64,000 bases of DNA from Anthoceros angustus (Eukaryota > Streptophyta > Anthocerotopsida > Anthocerotales > Anthocerotaceae). Shown here one piece after another: positions 40,317 to 50,778 of the stretch (the first letter of the stretch is position 1; every line of letters starts with the position of its first letter). Under the pieces are notes generated by a model. The model saw only the letters and a list, made by a program, of their open reading frames with translations, searched no databases and had not been told where the DNA came from. A program made the translations under genes and the position numbers. The DNA lies in contig VJWM01000108.1 of NCBI GenBank assembly GCA_010909165.1, forward strand, positions 868,001 to 932,000. The letters run 5' to 3'.

Positions 40317-40504
40317 GGGAGGTCCTCACATACAGCGCGCCCTCCGCACCGCCTCACTCCTTATTTTAGTGTATCCTACCGCCGATTTTAAGTTCGACAT
40401 CCAAGCATCTTGGGTAAAATTCTATTCTAGCAACCTCACCTACGTGAGCCTTAATGGCTCCTGTCAACATTCCTATCTAGCTAGTCAACACACCCTACTA
40501 GGTT

Positions 40505-40524
40505 GACAAGCATTAATGCTTGTC
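40505..40524. repeat. Perfect 20-bp palindrome
   Basis: GACAAGCATTAATGCTTGTC is its own reverse complement. It sits just outside the 910-bp duplication inside the solo LTR. Possible cruciform or dimeric binding site; no function shown. Confidence 0.8.
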
Positions 40525-41558
40525 CTCCTCTAAAGAAAAGTCTCCTCCCAAGCAATGAGCCCACACTCCAAGCTACCACCAACCCCTTCAATTACCTCTA
40601 GATGCCGTCACACCGCCTGGTGATCCTACGGATGTAGGGCCACCCTCTACACCTCCTACGGACGTAGGGTCACTTCTTATGGCCCTACCGCCTCCACGCT
40701 CTCCACTGCAAGAAGGTCTCCCGTGAGCGGATCTTGCTCCATGCCTTCCTCTTCCTCCTCCGAGTCATCCTCACGGCCTTCCATACACCTGTCGGATGTG
40801 TTGGGCTGTCCAAGACCGATCGGGCCCTTGCATCCCTATCCTCCGCCTCAAGTTCCTCTTCTCCGGCTCCCTAGCAACCAACTTGCCCTTCTTAGGTGCG
40901 CGCTTTCACCATCTTGTACCTTCAAAATAATCGCACAAACAAGACAAGCTTGGGCACGCCCACGTGCTCGTTTCCACCTAGTTGTCACCTCAGTTTCTAC
41001 ACAATTGCAAGCTTTCTTCACTCGCCACACAAAATCCACCAAGAGAGCAACTTCAGCCCTTTTCCACTTACTTCCTCTTCACTCCACAGTCCCACCTAGC
41101 TCAAACTTGATGTCCTCACAGCATACAGCTCCTTATGCGCCCAAATCCCTCACTTGCAAGGTCCTAGGCACAAAAATTCAGCGCCGCTGCCCTCTTCACA
41201 GTTGTGCTTCAAATCCCTTCACACACAACTCCTTATGCACGCACACCTCCTTCTCCTTGCACACACACGGCTGCTCCCACCAAGTCCTTGCTCTAGCTTT
41301 CCTGCATGCACAAGCTCTTCCTGCAATTCCTCAGCTTCCTAGGTGCCACTCCCTACACACCGCTTGCATGGCCCTTTGGTAGTGACAAAAACTCTTGATA
41401 TAGGCCGTTGATTCCTTGCCATGTGGCACTATTTCCACCGCCTCGATTTAGTAGCCTACTTGTTATAAACACCCTACATACTACCCACATACTACTTGCA
41501 CCCTACACCTCCTACGGATGTAGGGCCACCCACATACTACCTACCGCCTCCACCGCCT

Positions 41559-41850
41559 CGATTTAGTAGCCCTACTTGTTATAAACACCCTACACTACCC
41601 TACATATTTATGGATTATTATTCCTAATATACCCTATTTATCCTCAACCTTGCATATACAGCCCTTTTTAACAACTTCCTAGGTTGAAACCTGCCTAATA
41701 CGATTTAGTAGCCCTACTTGTTATAAACACCCTACACTACCTGCCTTACATATTTATGGATTATTATTCCTAATATACCCTATTTATCCTCAACCTTGCA
41801 TATACAGCCCTTTTTAACAACTTCCTAGGTTGAAACCTGCCTAATACGAA
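41559..41850. repeat. 142-bp tandem duplication in the solo LTR
   Basis: CGATTTAGTAGCCCTACTTG recurs at 41,559 and 41,701, followed each time by the same AT-rich stretch ending CCTGCCTAATACGA. A shorter third start is at about 41,443. Confidence 0.9.
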
Positions 41851-43230
41851 AAGCTTGCTTCCCAAGTATCCAAGTAGGGTGTCGCGCCCCACTTCTGCTG
41901 CCCACGTAGGGAGACCTCACCACTCCCTACGGTAGGGAGACACTCTCATGACACTCTCATCCTACCTACCTACCTACCTATCCAAGTAGGTGTCACCCCA
42001 CGTCCACTATGTAGGGTCACCTTGTCACCCTACGTCCACTATGTAGGGTCACCTTTGTCACCCCACCCTACACTCCTTATGCACGCACACCTCCTACCAT
42101 GGCCTCCTCTTGCAACCCTTGCCACACATCCCGTGGGGACCCATGACCTATCTACATACTACTTGCACCCTACATACTACCCCTCGTCTACCCACATACA
42201 TGGGGACCCATGACCTATCTATGTAGGGTCACCTTGTCACCTCACCACTCCCTACGGTAGGGAGACACCTCCTTCTCCTTGCACCCTACACCTACACCTC
42301 CCTACGGTGGGGTGCACCTCCCTACGGTGGGGTGCCATGCCCTACGTCCACTACCACCCTACACCTACACCTCCTACGGACGTAGGGTGCACCACCAAAC
42401 ACTCTCCCAATTAGCTCTCATGCTCTCATGACTTCTGCAAATATAATAAGTTGAAACACCTCACACAAAAGGCCCCATCCCGGTACTGATCCACCCTAGG
42501 ACGCTTAACTCTGGAGTTCTTACATTCCATTGTCCAACACACCCAATTGGCTTGTGCATAACACTCATCAAGAATAAAATGAACTTATCCCTCGGTGAAC
42601 TTCTCACGCCTCCACAACATCTCGTACCAACCCTCCTTGCTATCCATGTCTCCTCGCGGCCATCACACGGCCTCCCTTCACTTTGACTTGCAGCCCCACT
42701 GCAAATTCCGCCGTCATGATGCACGACCCGTTGTGATCCCTTCACCATGTTGCAGCCCACCTGCAACACTGCCTTCCTATGGTTTGGCCACACCTCCATC
42801 TTGCAGCCCCACCGCAAATTCAGCCCGCCGTGAGTGCCCTACCATGGCCTCCTCTGCAACCCTTGTGGCTGCTCACCGAACATGAGCTCGCCCCATCCTT
42901 GCACCGATTGTCGCCTCCTCTCGCATGCCGAGCTCCCAACCTAGAGCCCCGCAGCAGATCCTGACAATTCCACCATTACGCACTTGGCCCATCTTCCCGC
43001 AGCAACCCTTGCCACACATCTCTACCTAGCAGTCCTCCCATCGCAAAATCTCAGCAATATGAGCACCGCCCATGTCTCACTTCTTCCACACATGTGGCAA
43101 ATTACTTTGCCTTCCTCAAACTTGGTGGTGGCCCCCAATAATCGGCCTTTGCCTCTGCAAGCCTATCAACAGCTTGTGCAGCAACCTCAAGCTACTTCCT
43201 TGGCTTAATTGCCTTCACCCTTTTCCCACC

Positions 43231-43540
43231 GTGGTAGGAGCTACTCCCACGCCGGTGAGGGTCATCAAAACGCTAGCTAGGCCACCCACGGTGGTGGGAC
43301 ATTCTCCCACCCATACCCACGGGGTAGGAGTTCTCTCACTTAGCCTACCGTGGTAGGAGCTACTCCCACGGTGGTAGGTCATCAAAACGCTAGCTAGGCC
43401 GGGCCACCCACGGGGACATTCTCCTACCCATACCTATGGGGTAGGAGTTCTCCACTTAGCCTACCGTGGTAGGAGTTTCTCCTACGGTGGTAGGATACGT
43501 CCTACCACGGTAGGACATCTCCTACCGTTCACATATGTCT
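43231..43540. repeat. Cluster of short CCTACC/GGTAGG palindromic motifs (solo LTR)
   Basis: CCCACCGTGGTAGGAG, CCTACGGTGGTAGGA, CCTACCACGGTAGGAC and relatives occur about ten times, most being near-palindromes centred on ACGGT/ACCGT. The same motif family recurs in the plus-strand LTR, so it belongs to this LTR lineage. Confidence 0.75.
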
Positions 43541-43748
43541 CCTACCCTCCTCACTAGAAGGTCATTTCGATCCGTTTCTTTTCCCCTAAGTATCCTCTCT
43601 GCCTTCTTGATAGCATCCTACAGCTCCAGCTTCAATCGGAACAAAAACATTTCTCGCATGTTTCCACCAAACCATTTCTATCAAAAGAATTTGGACCTGT
43701 TCAAAAACAACTCACTTAAACCAGTTGCCCAAACTTTTGCGTTCCACA

Positions 43749-43753
43749 ATAGG
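43749..43753. repeat. Target-site duplication, right copy (ATAGG)
   Basis: Directly follows the LTR terminus TTCCACA and restores the satellite reading ATAGG-GAAACC. Confidence 0.92.
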
Positions 43754-43930
43754 GAAACCTGTTGCAATCCATCTATGATAGGTGTTGGCTGGCTGATGCA
43801 AGCGTGGCCATGGCGCCTTGCAAATCGACCACGAGAGCACCTATATTGCAGGAGGCACCATGGCCTCCTCTGCAAATATAATAAGTTGAAACACCCCACA
43901 TTGCAAATATGCCTCCTCCACCCACCTTGC
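43749..43930. repeat. Satellite U12 continued, between two retroelements, with a patched middle
   Basis: Bases 43,749-about 43,852 match the satellite from GGGAAACCTGTTGC to CACCTATATTGC. Bases from about 43,913 (CCTCCACCCACCTTGC) match it again. Between them about 60 bp are not satellite: they include 27 nt (43,869-43,895) identical to 42,434-42,460 of the neighbouring solo LTR, preceded by CCATGGCCTCCTCTGCAA as at 42,842. The piece proves that both retroelements sit in the same unit. Confidence 0.92.
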
Positions 43931-44604
43931 TGTGGAACGCAAAAGTTTGGGCAACCAGCCCAAAAGAGCCCGAAGACAAACAAGTTTGATTTTTTTTGGC
44001 TAGGAACGATTGAAGAGGAGCATGCCAAGAAATTTTCTGAGAATCTTGAAGCTGGAGTTGTAGGATATTGTTAGGAAGATGAAGAGGATATCCCAGAAGA
44101 AGAACGGGTCGAAACGACCCCGACGAGGCGTGAGGGCAACCAAAGGTTGGTAGGTCGGCATCACCGTAGGTCGCCACACCACGCCGGTAGGTCGAGAAGG
44201 GAAGCATCATCATGGTCGGCATCACCGTGGTAGGTCGAAATCTCGCTAAAAGGAAATTTAGAATAGAGGGGATATCCACTATATATGCTCACCAATAGGG
44301 AATAAATATATAGAGTAATTAGAAGCGTTAATTAGGATAACGAAAGATAGGAAAATAGGTAGTTTAGATAGAATTAGGATTTTGGAATGATGAATCCAAT
44401 CTAGGGTTGTGCACCGCCAGTGGCGGACATCCAAAGGAGGCAAAGTGCAGTTTTCGGACCGCGCTTCCTCCACTTCGCAAGAGCTAGAACGAGAGCTGGA
44501 GTTGGAGCGTAAGACGCAGAAGGAAGGAAGGCTACCATCGCCACGGAGCTGCCATCGCCGCGAGCAAGCTGGGAGCGAGGCGGAGCGCGCCCATCGAGAA
44601 AGGA

Positions 44605-45000
44605 GACCGGTGGAAGGAAGAAAGCGCGAGTACCGCAAGCAAGGAAGGAAGAAAGCGCGGAGTACCGCAAGCAAGGAAGGGAGCTCACCACGCGCCCCGA
44701 ACCACTGGAAGAGGAAGTGTGAAGCGAGAGCCCAGAAGGCGGAGCACTTGGAGAGCCGTGAAAATTGAGAGCGGAAGAGCGAGAATTGGTGACTCACCCA
44801 GCAAGACGGAGACCGGTGGAAGGAAGAAAGCGCGAGTACCGCAAGCAAGGAAGGGAGCTCACCACGCCGCCCAACCACGGAAGAGGAAGTGTGAAGCGAC
44901 CAAGAAGGCGGAGCACTTGGAGGCGTGGCGGTAAAATTGAGAGCGGAAGAGCCAGAATTGGTGATGCCTCAAGGAAGGGCCACGGAGAGAAGGAAAGCGC
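44605..45000 (+). repeat. ~206-bp tandem repeat in LTR with purine-rich coding-like frame
   Basis: GACCGGTGGAAGGAAGAAAG occurs at 44,605 and 44,811, each followed by a GCGAGTACCGCAAGCAAGG module. A plus frame (44,409-44,768) would encode a Lys/Arg/Glu-rich chain (RELELERKTQKEG), but it is low-complexity and unsupported. The same region recurs once at 61,730-62,050 without the duplication. Confidence 0.7.
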
Positions 45001-45226
45001 GAGCCAAGAAATTCTGCCGTGGCTAACGTGCAGAGAGGGTTACCGCAACAAGGAAGAGGTGCGAAGTGTGAAATTTTGAAGCTCTCAAATTGAGAGTAAT
45101 TTCCTTCCTTGAGCGCTTGAAAGGAACGCCACCATGCCTCGAGGGAAAGGCAAGGGAAGGAGCCGCCAGTAAAGGCTCTTCCTCGCGAGGAGGAAAGGAA
45201 AGAAGGTGGAGCTGCGCCGAGGGGTG

Positions 45227-46120
45227 ATGCCTCAATTCACTTGCTTTGCGGGCAGCTCAACCCCGAGATTTGGTTGATTTTCGGCAAGGCGGAGGAGAAC
45301 ATCCAACTAGGATGGGTGTATGGCCGCCAATGGGCCTACACCAATTTGGAATTGATTGAGGAGTGTTACATCAACCTCCATCAATCGGAAGCGCCTGCCG
45401 CACTACCGGTGGGAGAGGAATGCTAGAACGGATCCGCTGGACCGGAGAAGTATTCGACAGTGTATGGAAGACCGGAGGAGGAGAGCTCGAATTGCTCTCT
45501 CGAAAGGTCGAATGGAGGAAGAGGACAGCCTCTCCGACATCCCGCAGAGTTCTCGACATCCCGCAGGAGTTCCTTGACATGATGGATGGAGGGAGGCCCA
45601 CGCCAAGAATGGCCGGAAGACCGAGAGCATCAAGGAGTCAAGTGGAGGCTCTTCGCAAAGATTGTGCTGGGGTTGGTAAATTACCAACGCACTTTATTTC
45701 AAAGACCAACTTCCTCCAATTTTGTGGAAGATTTCCATGGGAGCCAAGCCGGATTGGGGACTATCATGTATGAGGCCTACATCCACCATCGAGAAGCTCC
45801 TCAAGCCAAATTGTGGATGAGGAAGGGCCAAGGCCTGCTACCTTAGCACCTATTTGGTGCATTTATGGGAAACCGAGGGACTCTCACAAGCAAGGAGCTT
45901 GAAGATGCATGGCATCCCTTTGAGGTCATCCACCTCCACCGAGGTTGGAAAGGCCTTTGCCTTTGCATTGCGAAGACGGTGGGAGGTCGACCTCCACAAG
46001 CATGCTAGAAGCAAGAGGAGAAGATGCGAGGCAACAAGGTTGCCGAGTGGGAATCTTTCCCACAGGAGCAAGCAAGGGAGAGGAGCAAGAAGCCGAGGAA
46101 GGCCGAATGGTGGTCTATGA
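45227..46120 (+). pseudogene. LTR-borne ORF, copy 1 (N-terminal part), frameshifted
   Basis: From ATGCCTCAATTC the reading passes through NIQLGWVYGRQWAYTNLELI, EECYINLHQSEAPAALP, VKWRLFAKIVLGLVNYQRTL, SNFVEDFHGSQ and TIMYEAYIHHRE, then AKACYLSTYLVHLWE-type sequence and HKHARSKRRRCEAT, but changes frame several times. Four partly independent copies in the window (here, 46,721 on, 62,262 on, 63,679 on) retain the same segments, which argues that a protein was once encoded. I recognise no named domain; it is not gag, protease, RT, RNase H or integrase. The aromatic-rich middle and the STYLVHLW stretch suggest a folded helical domain. Confidence 0.5.
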
Positions 46121-47917
46121 GAGAAGGACCACAGGAGGGGTGATGCGAGAGTGGGGAGTCCCCACCATCTCCTTTGTGCCTACGAGAGGCACCCCACGCC
46201 AGCAAGCAAGGAGGGAGGCCCACCCAAGGGGTGGGCATCACTCGGCCCACCATGGTAGGTAGGCGACTACCACAGGGGAGCACCACAGAGGTGCACCCCA
46301 CGCCAAGAATGGTGGAAGACCGGAGGAGGAAGGGAAGGGAAGGAGCCGCGAGCGGCGCCGAGGCCACCATCTCCGCTACTGGGTGGGAGAGCGGATGGAG
46401 CGACAGTGAAGGACCAAGGCCACGATGGCCCGGTGTGTGAGAGCTGGAAATTTCCAAAGAAGAAGAGAGGGGTGGAATTAGGACCCCTAGGAGAATTGCC
46501 GAGCTTGTGAAGCACTCACCGTGGATTTGAAGGGGCTAGGGACCTAGCAGCCTCCTTGTGGGCATGCCAAGAGGAAGTGAAATCTCAAGACATGGCCGGA
46601 AGAAAGGCAGGACTAAGTGGCAATTGGAGCCATGGAGTCGATGAAAAGGCAGCCAAATTGGAAAAGGTCAGGAGAAGCTCCACGACCTCAGAACAGCGCG
46701 GAGAAGGTGGAAGGGAAGAGGACAGCCTCTCCGACATCCCGCAGAGTTCCTTGACATGATGGATGGAGGAGTGAAAGCCCACGCCAAGAATGGTGGAAGA
46801 CCGAGAGCATCAAGGAGTCAAGTGGAGGCTCTTCGCAAAGATTGTGCTGGGGTTGGTAAATTACCAACGCACTTCTTATTTCAACTTCCTCCAATTTTGT
46901 GGAAGATTTCCATGGGAGCCAAGCCGGATTGGGGACTATCATGTATGAGGCCTACATCCACCACCGAGAAGCTCCTCAAGCCAAATTCGTGGATGAGGAA
47001 GGCCAAGGCCTGCTACCTTAGCACCTATTTGGTGCATTTATGGGAAACCGAGGGACTCCTCACAAGCAAGGAGCTTGAAGATGCATGGCATCCCTTTGAG
47101 GTCATCCACCTCCGAGGTTGGAAAGGCCTTTGCCTTTGCATTGCAAGACGGTGGGAGGTCGACCTCCACAAGCATGCTAGAAGCAAGAGGAGAAGATGCG
47201 AGGCAACAAGGTTGCCGAGTGGGAATCTCTTCCCCACAGCAAGCAAGGGAGAGGAGCAAGAAGCCGAGGAAGGCCGAATGGTGGTCTATGAGAGAAGGAC
47301 CACAGGAGGGGTGATGCCCGAGAGTGGGGAGTCCCCACCATCTCCTTTGTGCCTACGAGAGGCACCCGGCAGACTACCGGTAGGGAGGCGGTCTACCCAA
47401 GGGGTGGGCACTACCGTGGTAGGCGTCACCTACCATGGTAGGTAGGCACTACCAGGGGAGCACCCTCACGCGGTGGCGGGCACCCCACGCCAGCAAGCAA
47501 GGAGAAGCTCCTCAAGCCAAATTGTGGATGAGGAAGGGAAGGAGCCGCAACAAGTGCAGCCGAGGCCACCATCTCCGCTGGGTGGGAGGCGGATGGAGCG
47601 ACAGTGAAGGACCCGAGGAAGGCCGATGGCCCGAAGTGCGAGAGCTGGAAATTTCCAGCAAGAAGAGAGGGGTGGAATTAGGACCCCTAGGAGAATTGCT
47701 GAGCTTGTGAAGCACTCACCGCGTGGATTTGAAGGGGCTAGGGACCTAGCAGCCTCCTTGTGGGCATGCCAAGAGGAAGTGAAATCTCAAGACATGGCGG
47801 AAGAAAGGCAGGACTAAGTGGCAATTGGAGGCCATGGAGTCCGATGGCAGCCAAATTGGAAAAGGTCAGGAGAAGCTCCAACGACCTCATAGAACAGACG
47901 GAGAAGGTCTGAGGGAA
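45524..47917 (+). repeat. 1,197-bp tandem duplication inside the 5' LTR
   Basis: GACAGCCTCTCCGACATCCC at 45,524 recurs at 46,721. The ends (GGGACCTAGCAGCCTCCTTG near 46,540 and 47,745) are also one period apart. The 3' LTR has a different duplication, so this one arose after the LTRs were made, or by template switching in only one of them. Confidence 0.9.
46721..47330 (+). pseudogene. LTR-borne ORF, copy 2 (5' truncated by the duplication)
   Basis: Longest open frame of this family: 229 codons (46,756-47,445), helped by indels that differ from copy 1. Contains WKISMGAKPDWGLSCMRPTS, AKACYLSTYLVHLWETEGLL, SKELEDAWHPFEVIHL and WKGLCLCIARRWEVDLHKHA. The lysine/arginine-rich end (ARSKRRRCEAT) could be a nuclear localisation signal. 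The first 300 bases of the ORF are missing because the duplication begins inside it. Confidence 0.45.
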
Positions 47918-48640
47918 GTTGTCAAGTCAAGAAAGAGCCATTCGGCAACAACCCAAAAGGATTCTTGGAGGCAAAAGGAAGAGCATTTTGCCCAATTAGA
48001 GCAAGAAAGGAAAAGCAAGAGGCACTAGGAAAGGAGAAGCGTGCAACTCAAAAGTGGCCGCATGAGCAGTGATGGCTACTCAAGCCATCAAAATCCGGAT
48101 ATGGGAGAGGAGTTGAGAAGGACCCGACAATTTGGAAGAGGAGCGCGAGCGAGAAGCAAGAGGAGGAGCGAGAAAGGATGCTTGGCAAGCGAGAAAGAGG
48201 GGCTTGCCCAAGAATTAGGACTGGAACAAAGGAGGTCTCAGGAGGAGGAGCGCCACAAGAAGGTGGTGCATGAATGCCGGTAGTGAGGAAGCGATTTTGG
48301 CATTATGCCCTTCGTGCAAAATTGGCCAACCAAAGGAAGTGAGGGAGGAGAATGTAACCTCCATGTGAAGGTGGGAGAATTAACCACCGCAAGAGATGCC
48401 TACAAGGTAGGTGCGAGGATGGAGAGTGGCCCACGGAGATTGATGATCTCCAAATGCAGTATCACAATTTGGGGGCTCACCTCCACAACAGATCTTGAAG
48501 GCCAACAACGAAGTCTTACGGTTGGCCAAAGGAGGACATTGGGTCCTCATGATGATGAAGGAGCCGCAACAAGTGCAGCCGAGGCCTCCGATTTTGATGA
48601 GGCCATCAAATGGACTCCGAGGAACTGAGGAGTCGAGGTG
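47740..48640 (+). pseudogene. LTR-borne ORF, C-terminal coiled-coil part, frameshifted
   Basis: Follows copy 2 in the LTR. Frames at 47,825-48,028, 48,041-48,283 and 48,305-48,628 encode strongly charged helical sequence (EEHFAQLEQERKSK; SEKEGLAQELGLEQRRSQEE), then a CPSC pair at about 48,306 in another frame, then heptad-like EIDDLQMQYHNLGAHLHN and ILKANNEVLRLAKGGH. The composition suggests a long coiled coil fused to a possible zinc pair. It is probably the C-terminal half of the protein above, broken by indels. No family recognised. Confidence 0.4.
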
Positions 48641-48705
48641 AAGGAGCCACCGCGACAGGATCGGGAGACGGCGCGAGAGCAAGGAGGGACAGCCCACCTC
48701 CGGGG

Positions 48706-49215
48706 TCACCTACCACGATGGTAGTCACCTACCACGGTAGTCCGCCAGACTACCGTGGGGACAACCACCACGCCGTAGTCCGCCAGACTACCGGAGGGGC
48801 AGTGCGCACGGAGCTGTTGGGGAGTTGGGACGAAGCCCAATCAAGATGGAAAGGCCGGGGTGCAGATATACCTAAGGAGGAGCGGGTGGTGGGAGAGACA
48901 ACCCCACCGGAGGAAACTAAGGACGGTCCGACCCGGAGGAGGAAGGGGTGAGGAATCCCTTATCCCACGAGTAAGGGAGGAACCGGACCCGAGGAGGAGT
49001 CCAACGCAAAAGGGCCCGAGAGATTAGGCAAAATCCGCATGGTGGGCGATGGGGATGAAGGGTGCTCTATGATAGGTATGGACAAACCAAAAAGGCAAGA
49101 GCAATGAAGATCCCGACCCAAGAAACCCTCACCGATGAGAAAGGGAAAGAAGGAAGTAAGGAGCTAGGGGCCGACTACCACGATGGTAGTCACCTACCCT
49201 AGTCCGCCGACTACC
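48706..49215. repeat. Palindromic CTACC-ACGG-TAG motif clusters (5' LTR)
   Basis: CACCTACCACGATGGTAGTC, CTACCACGGTAGTCC, GACTACCGTGGGG and GTAGTCCGCCAGACTACCG lie at 48,706-48,795. A second group lies at 49,175-49,215, and related sites at about 46,250 and 47,400-47,460. GTAGTCCGCCAGACTAC is itself a short stem-loop. Confidence 0.7.
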
Positions 49216-49680
49216 GCGTAGGGTGCGAATAAATGATCGCGACGAGGCGACGGAGATGGAGGAAGGCGCCTAGGTGCGCGGAAGCGCGATTGCCGGAGGC
49301 CGAGGAATCCAGACGCCGCCTGGAGATGGAGGAAGGGCAAGATTGTACTTGCCCCACACATTAGGAAGGAGCCACAAGATCGGGAAGGGCAAGAGCAAAA
49401 GGAGGGCGAGGGAGCCAATCCACCACGGACACGTCCCTACCCCAAAGTAGGTGAAGACTAGATATGGTCAAGGGACCATAAATGCTAGGTAGAAGAATAG
49501 GAAGGATAGGTGATGTAATCGACATCCTTCGAGGATAGACTTAGGTGAAGTTGCTAGAATAGAATTTACCAAGAAATAATAGATTTAGGTGCCGGACATT
49601 AAATGTCGGTAGGAAATAATAGAATTGGAAAAGGTGACCGCAGAGGGTCACCCAAGGGAGGTTGTATGTGGAAGGCCTCC

Positions 49681-49687
49681 TATAAGA
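49681..49687 (+). promoter_or_regulatory. LTR TATA box (plus-strand element)
   Basis: CCTCCTATAAGAGGAGG is an inverted repeat around TATAAGA, about 940 bp before the LTR end. It corresponds in position and context to TATAAAA in the solo LTR. Likely start of the genomic RNA shortly downstream; not mapped. Confidence 0.55.
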
Positions 49688-50192
49688 GGAGGAGGATTTC
49701 ACAAAGTAAAGTATCATGTCTTGCGCTTCCACGCCACCGAGTCCTTTGCCATTACAGAGGAATTTCGTGCCGTGAGCCAACAGTCTGTAGAGAGGAAGTC
49801 GCGTGGTCGAGTGCTTGGTGGAGGACTTGCTGCAAGTGCCTAAACGAGTTGCTCCCTTGTGAATGGTTGCCGTGAAATTGCTTTGCTTTGGGTGTGTGGC
49901 AAATGCCTGAGAACTCGGCTTGAGGGTAGACTACAGGAAAGACTGGAGGTTCTCGCCGTGTCAAACTCATAGCAACCGCCCAAGGAAGAACTTGCTGGTG
50001 GAGGCGACCCCAGCCAGCCGTAAGGGCGAGTCGAAACCAAGAAGCCCGAATCGAGGTTAGACTAGGAGGAAGAGGATGAGGAGATGAGAAGATGAGTAGA
50101 GGATTAGAGGTGTAGGTGTTAGTGGAAGGCCACAGCAGAGCCTAAGGGACGAATCCCAACTGCAAGTAAACGAGCCCCGAGTGGAGAAGAGT

Positions 50193-50398
50193 GGTCTTAG
50201 AAGTAGGGACGAAATCGGTGTGAACTGGGGTCCGGCGCCCGTGGTAGGCTCTTGCCGAGGACCGCAATTGTGTTGTGTCGTTGTAGGTCAAGTTTGGTCT
50301 TAGAAGTAGGGACGAAATCGTGTGAACTGGGGTCCCCGGCGCCCGTGGTAGGCCTTGTCACGAGGTGACCCGCAATTGTTTTGTGTCGCTGTGGGTCG
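50193..50398 (+). repeat. 103-bp tandem repeat near the U5 end of the 5' LTR
   Basis: GGTCTTAGAAGTAGGGACGA occurs at 50,193 and 50,296, each followed by GTGTGAACTGGGGTCC and GGCGCCCGTGGTAGG. This is the same region that is repeated as ~150-200-bp modules in the solo LTR, so it is a repeat-prone part of the LTR. Confidence 0.85.
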
Positions 50399-50622
50399 AG
50401 GTTGGCGATTTTTCAAGCAAAAGGCAAGTGGTGCACAAAGAGGGAGAGTAGGGCGCCTTGCTTGTTGAGAAGGTCGAGAGTTGTGTGTAGCGATTGGTGA
50501 CCACAAGGCCTCGAACTTTCACACAAGTCTCATGGGACGAAACCCAACGACGGCGACAAAGGGGGATAAGTGTGGCCGCTATAGTGGGAGGACGGGAGTG
50601 CCCGATTCTCCTACCACATTTT

Positions 50623-50640
50623 TGGCGCTGTCGGGATTGT
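50623..50640 (+). promoter_or_regulatory. Primer-binding site
   Basis: TGGCGCTGTCGGGATTGT begins 4 bp after the LTR terminus CCACA. TGG pairs with the CCA end of a tRNA. TGGCGC- starts are typical of plant Ty3/gypsy PBS. Which tRNA is the primer is not resolved by eye. Confidence 0.75.
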
Positions 50641-50778
50641 TGTTGAAAGGTTGAAGTTTTGTGGTTTCCATCGCTAGGGTGTAGCATGCTTGAGAAGGGA
50701 CCGAGGGTCACCATGTGTTGTGAGGAAGAAGCCACGACCTTTAGTTGTCATCGGGTGAATGGTTGAGACACTAGAGGG

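Larger units (their letters stand above)
38676..40494. repeat. 910-bp tandem duplication inside the solo LTR
   Basis: The segment starting CCTCAACCACCAACT at 38,676 recurs at 39,586, and both copies run to CTATCTAGCTAGTCAACACACC (ends near 39,585 and 40,494). Shorter copies of the CCTGGACCTACAACGACAT / ACGCATAGGGACCCC module also precede it near 38,330 and 38,520, so the U5-side region has about four copies of a 150-200-bp module. Confidence 0.88.
38100..43748 (-). mobile_element. Solo LTR of a long-LTR Ty3/gypsy element, minus orientation
   Basis: 5,649 bp, starting TGGGAGG and ending TTCCACA, flanked by ATAGG target duplications inside satellite U12. Read on the minus strand, its first ~200 bp (TGTGGAACGC then AAAAGTTTGGGCAAC) align with the start of the plus-strand LTR at 43,931. 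Its last 1.5 kb align with the U3/R/U5 end of that LTR (49,530-50,618): the TATA region, GAATTTCGTGC, ACTCATAGCAACC, GTCTCATGGGACGAAACC and GGGATAAGTGTGGCC are all shared. No gag or pol is present, as expected after recombination between two LTRs. The middle (40.5-43.5 kb) is diverged, and the LTR-borne ORF of the plus-strand element is not clearly recognisable in it. The frames in 40.7-43.4 kb look like low-complexity shadows. Confidence 0.9.
43931..50618 (+). mobile_element. 5' LTR, about 6.7 kb
   Basis: Starts TGTGGAACGC at the satellite junction and ends CTACCACA 4 bp before the PBS. Its first 2 kb are repeated after the polypurine tract (61,238 on), which proves LTR identity: GGGCAACCAGCCC, GAAGAGGAGCATGCCAAG, GGGATATCCACTATATATGC and so on. 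It includes a charged-repeat region (44.4-45.1 kb), a coding-looking region (45.2-48.6 kb), a 1,197-bp tandem duplication, palindromic motif clusters, a TATA box at 49,681 and a 103-bp repeat near the U5 end. 6.7 kb is exceptionally long for an LTR; without the duplication it is about 5.5 kb, close to the solo LTR. Confidence 0.88.

Noticed and set aside
40723-41382. 219-codon plus-strand Ser/Pro-rich frame
   Set aside because: Lies antisense in the minus-oriented solo LTR; low-complexity composition from a pyrimidine-rich strand.
44279-44878. 199-codon minus-strand open frame in the LTR
   Set aside because: Leucine/serine-rich shadow of the purine-rich plus-strand repeat; no motif, and it falls apart in the 3' LTR copy.
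38100-50618. A giant inverted repeat (imperfect palindrome) centred near 43.84 kb
   Set aside because: The ATAGG target duplication and the resumed satellite show two separate insertions in opposite orientation; the arms are diverged and differ in content.
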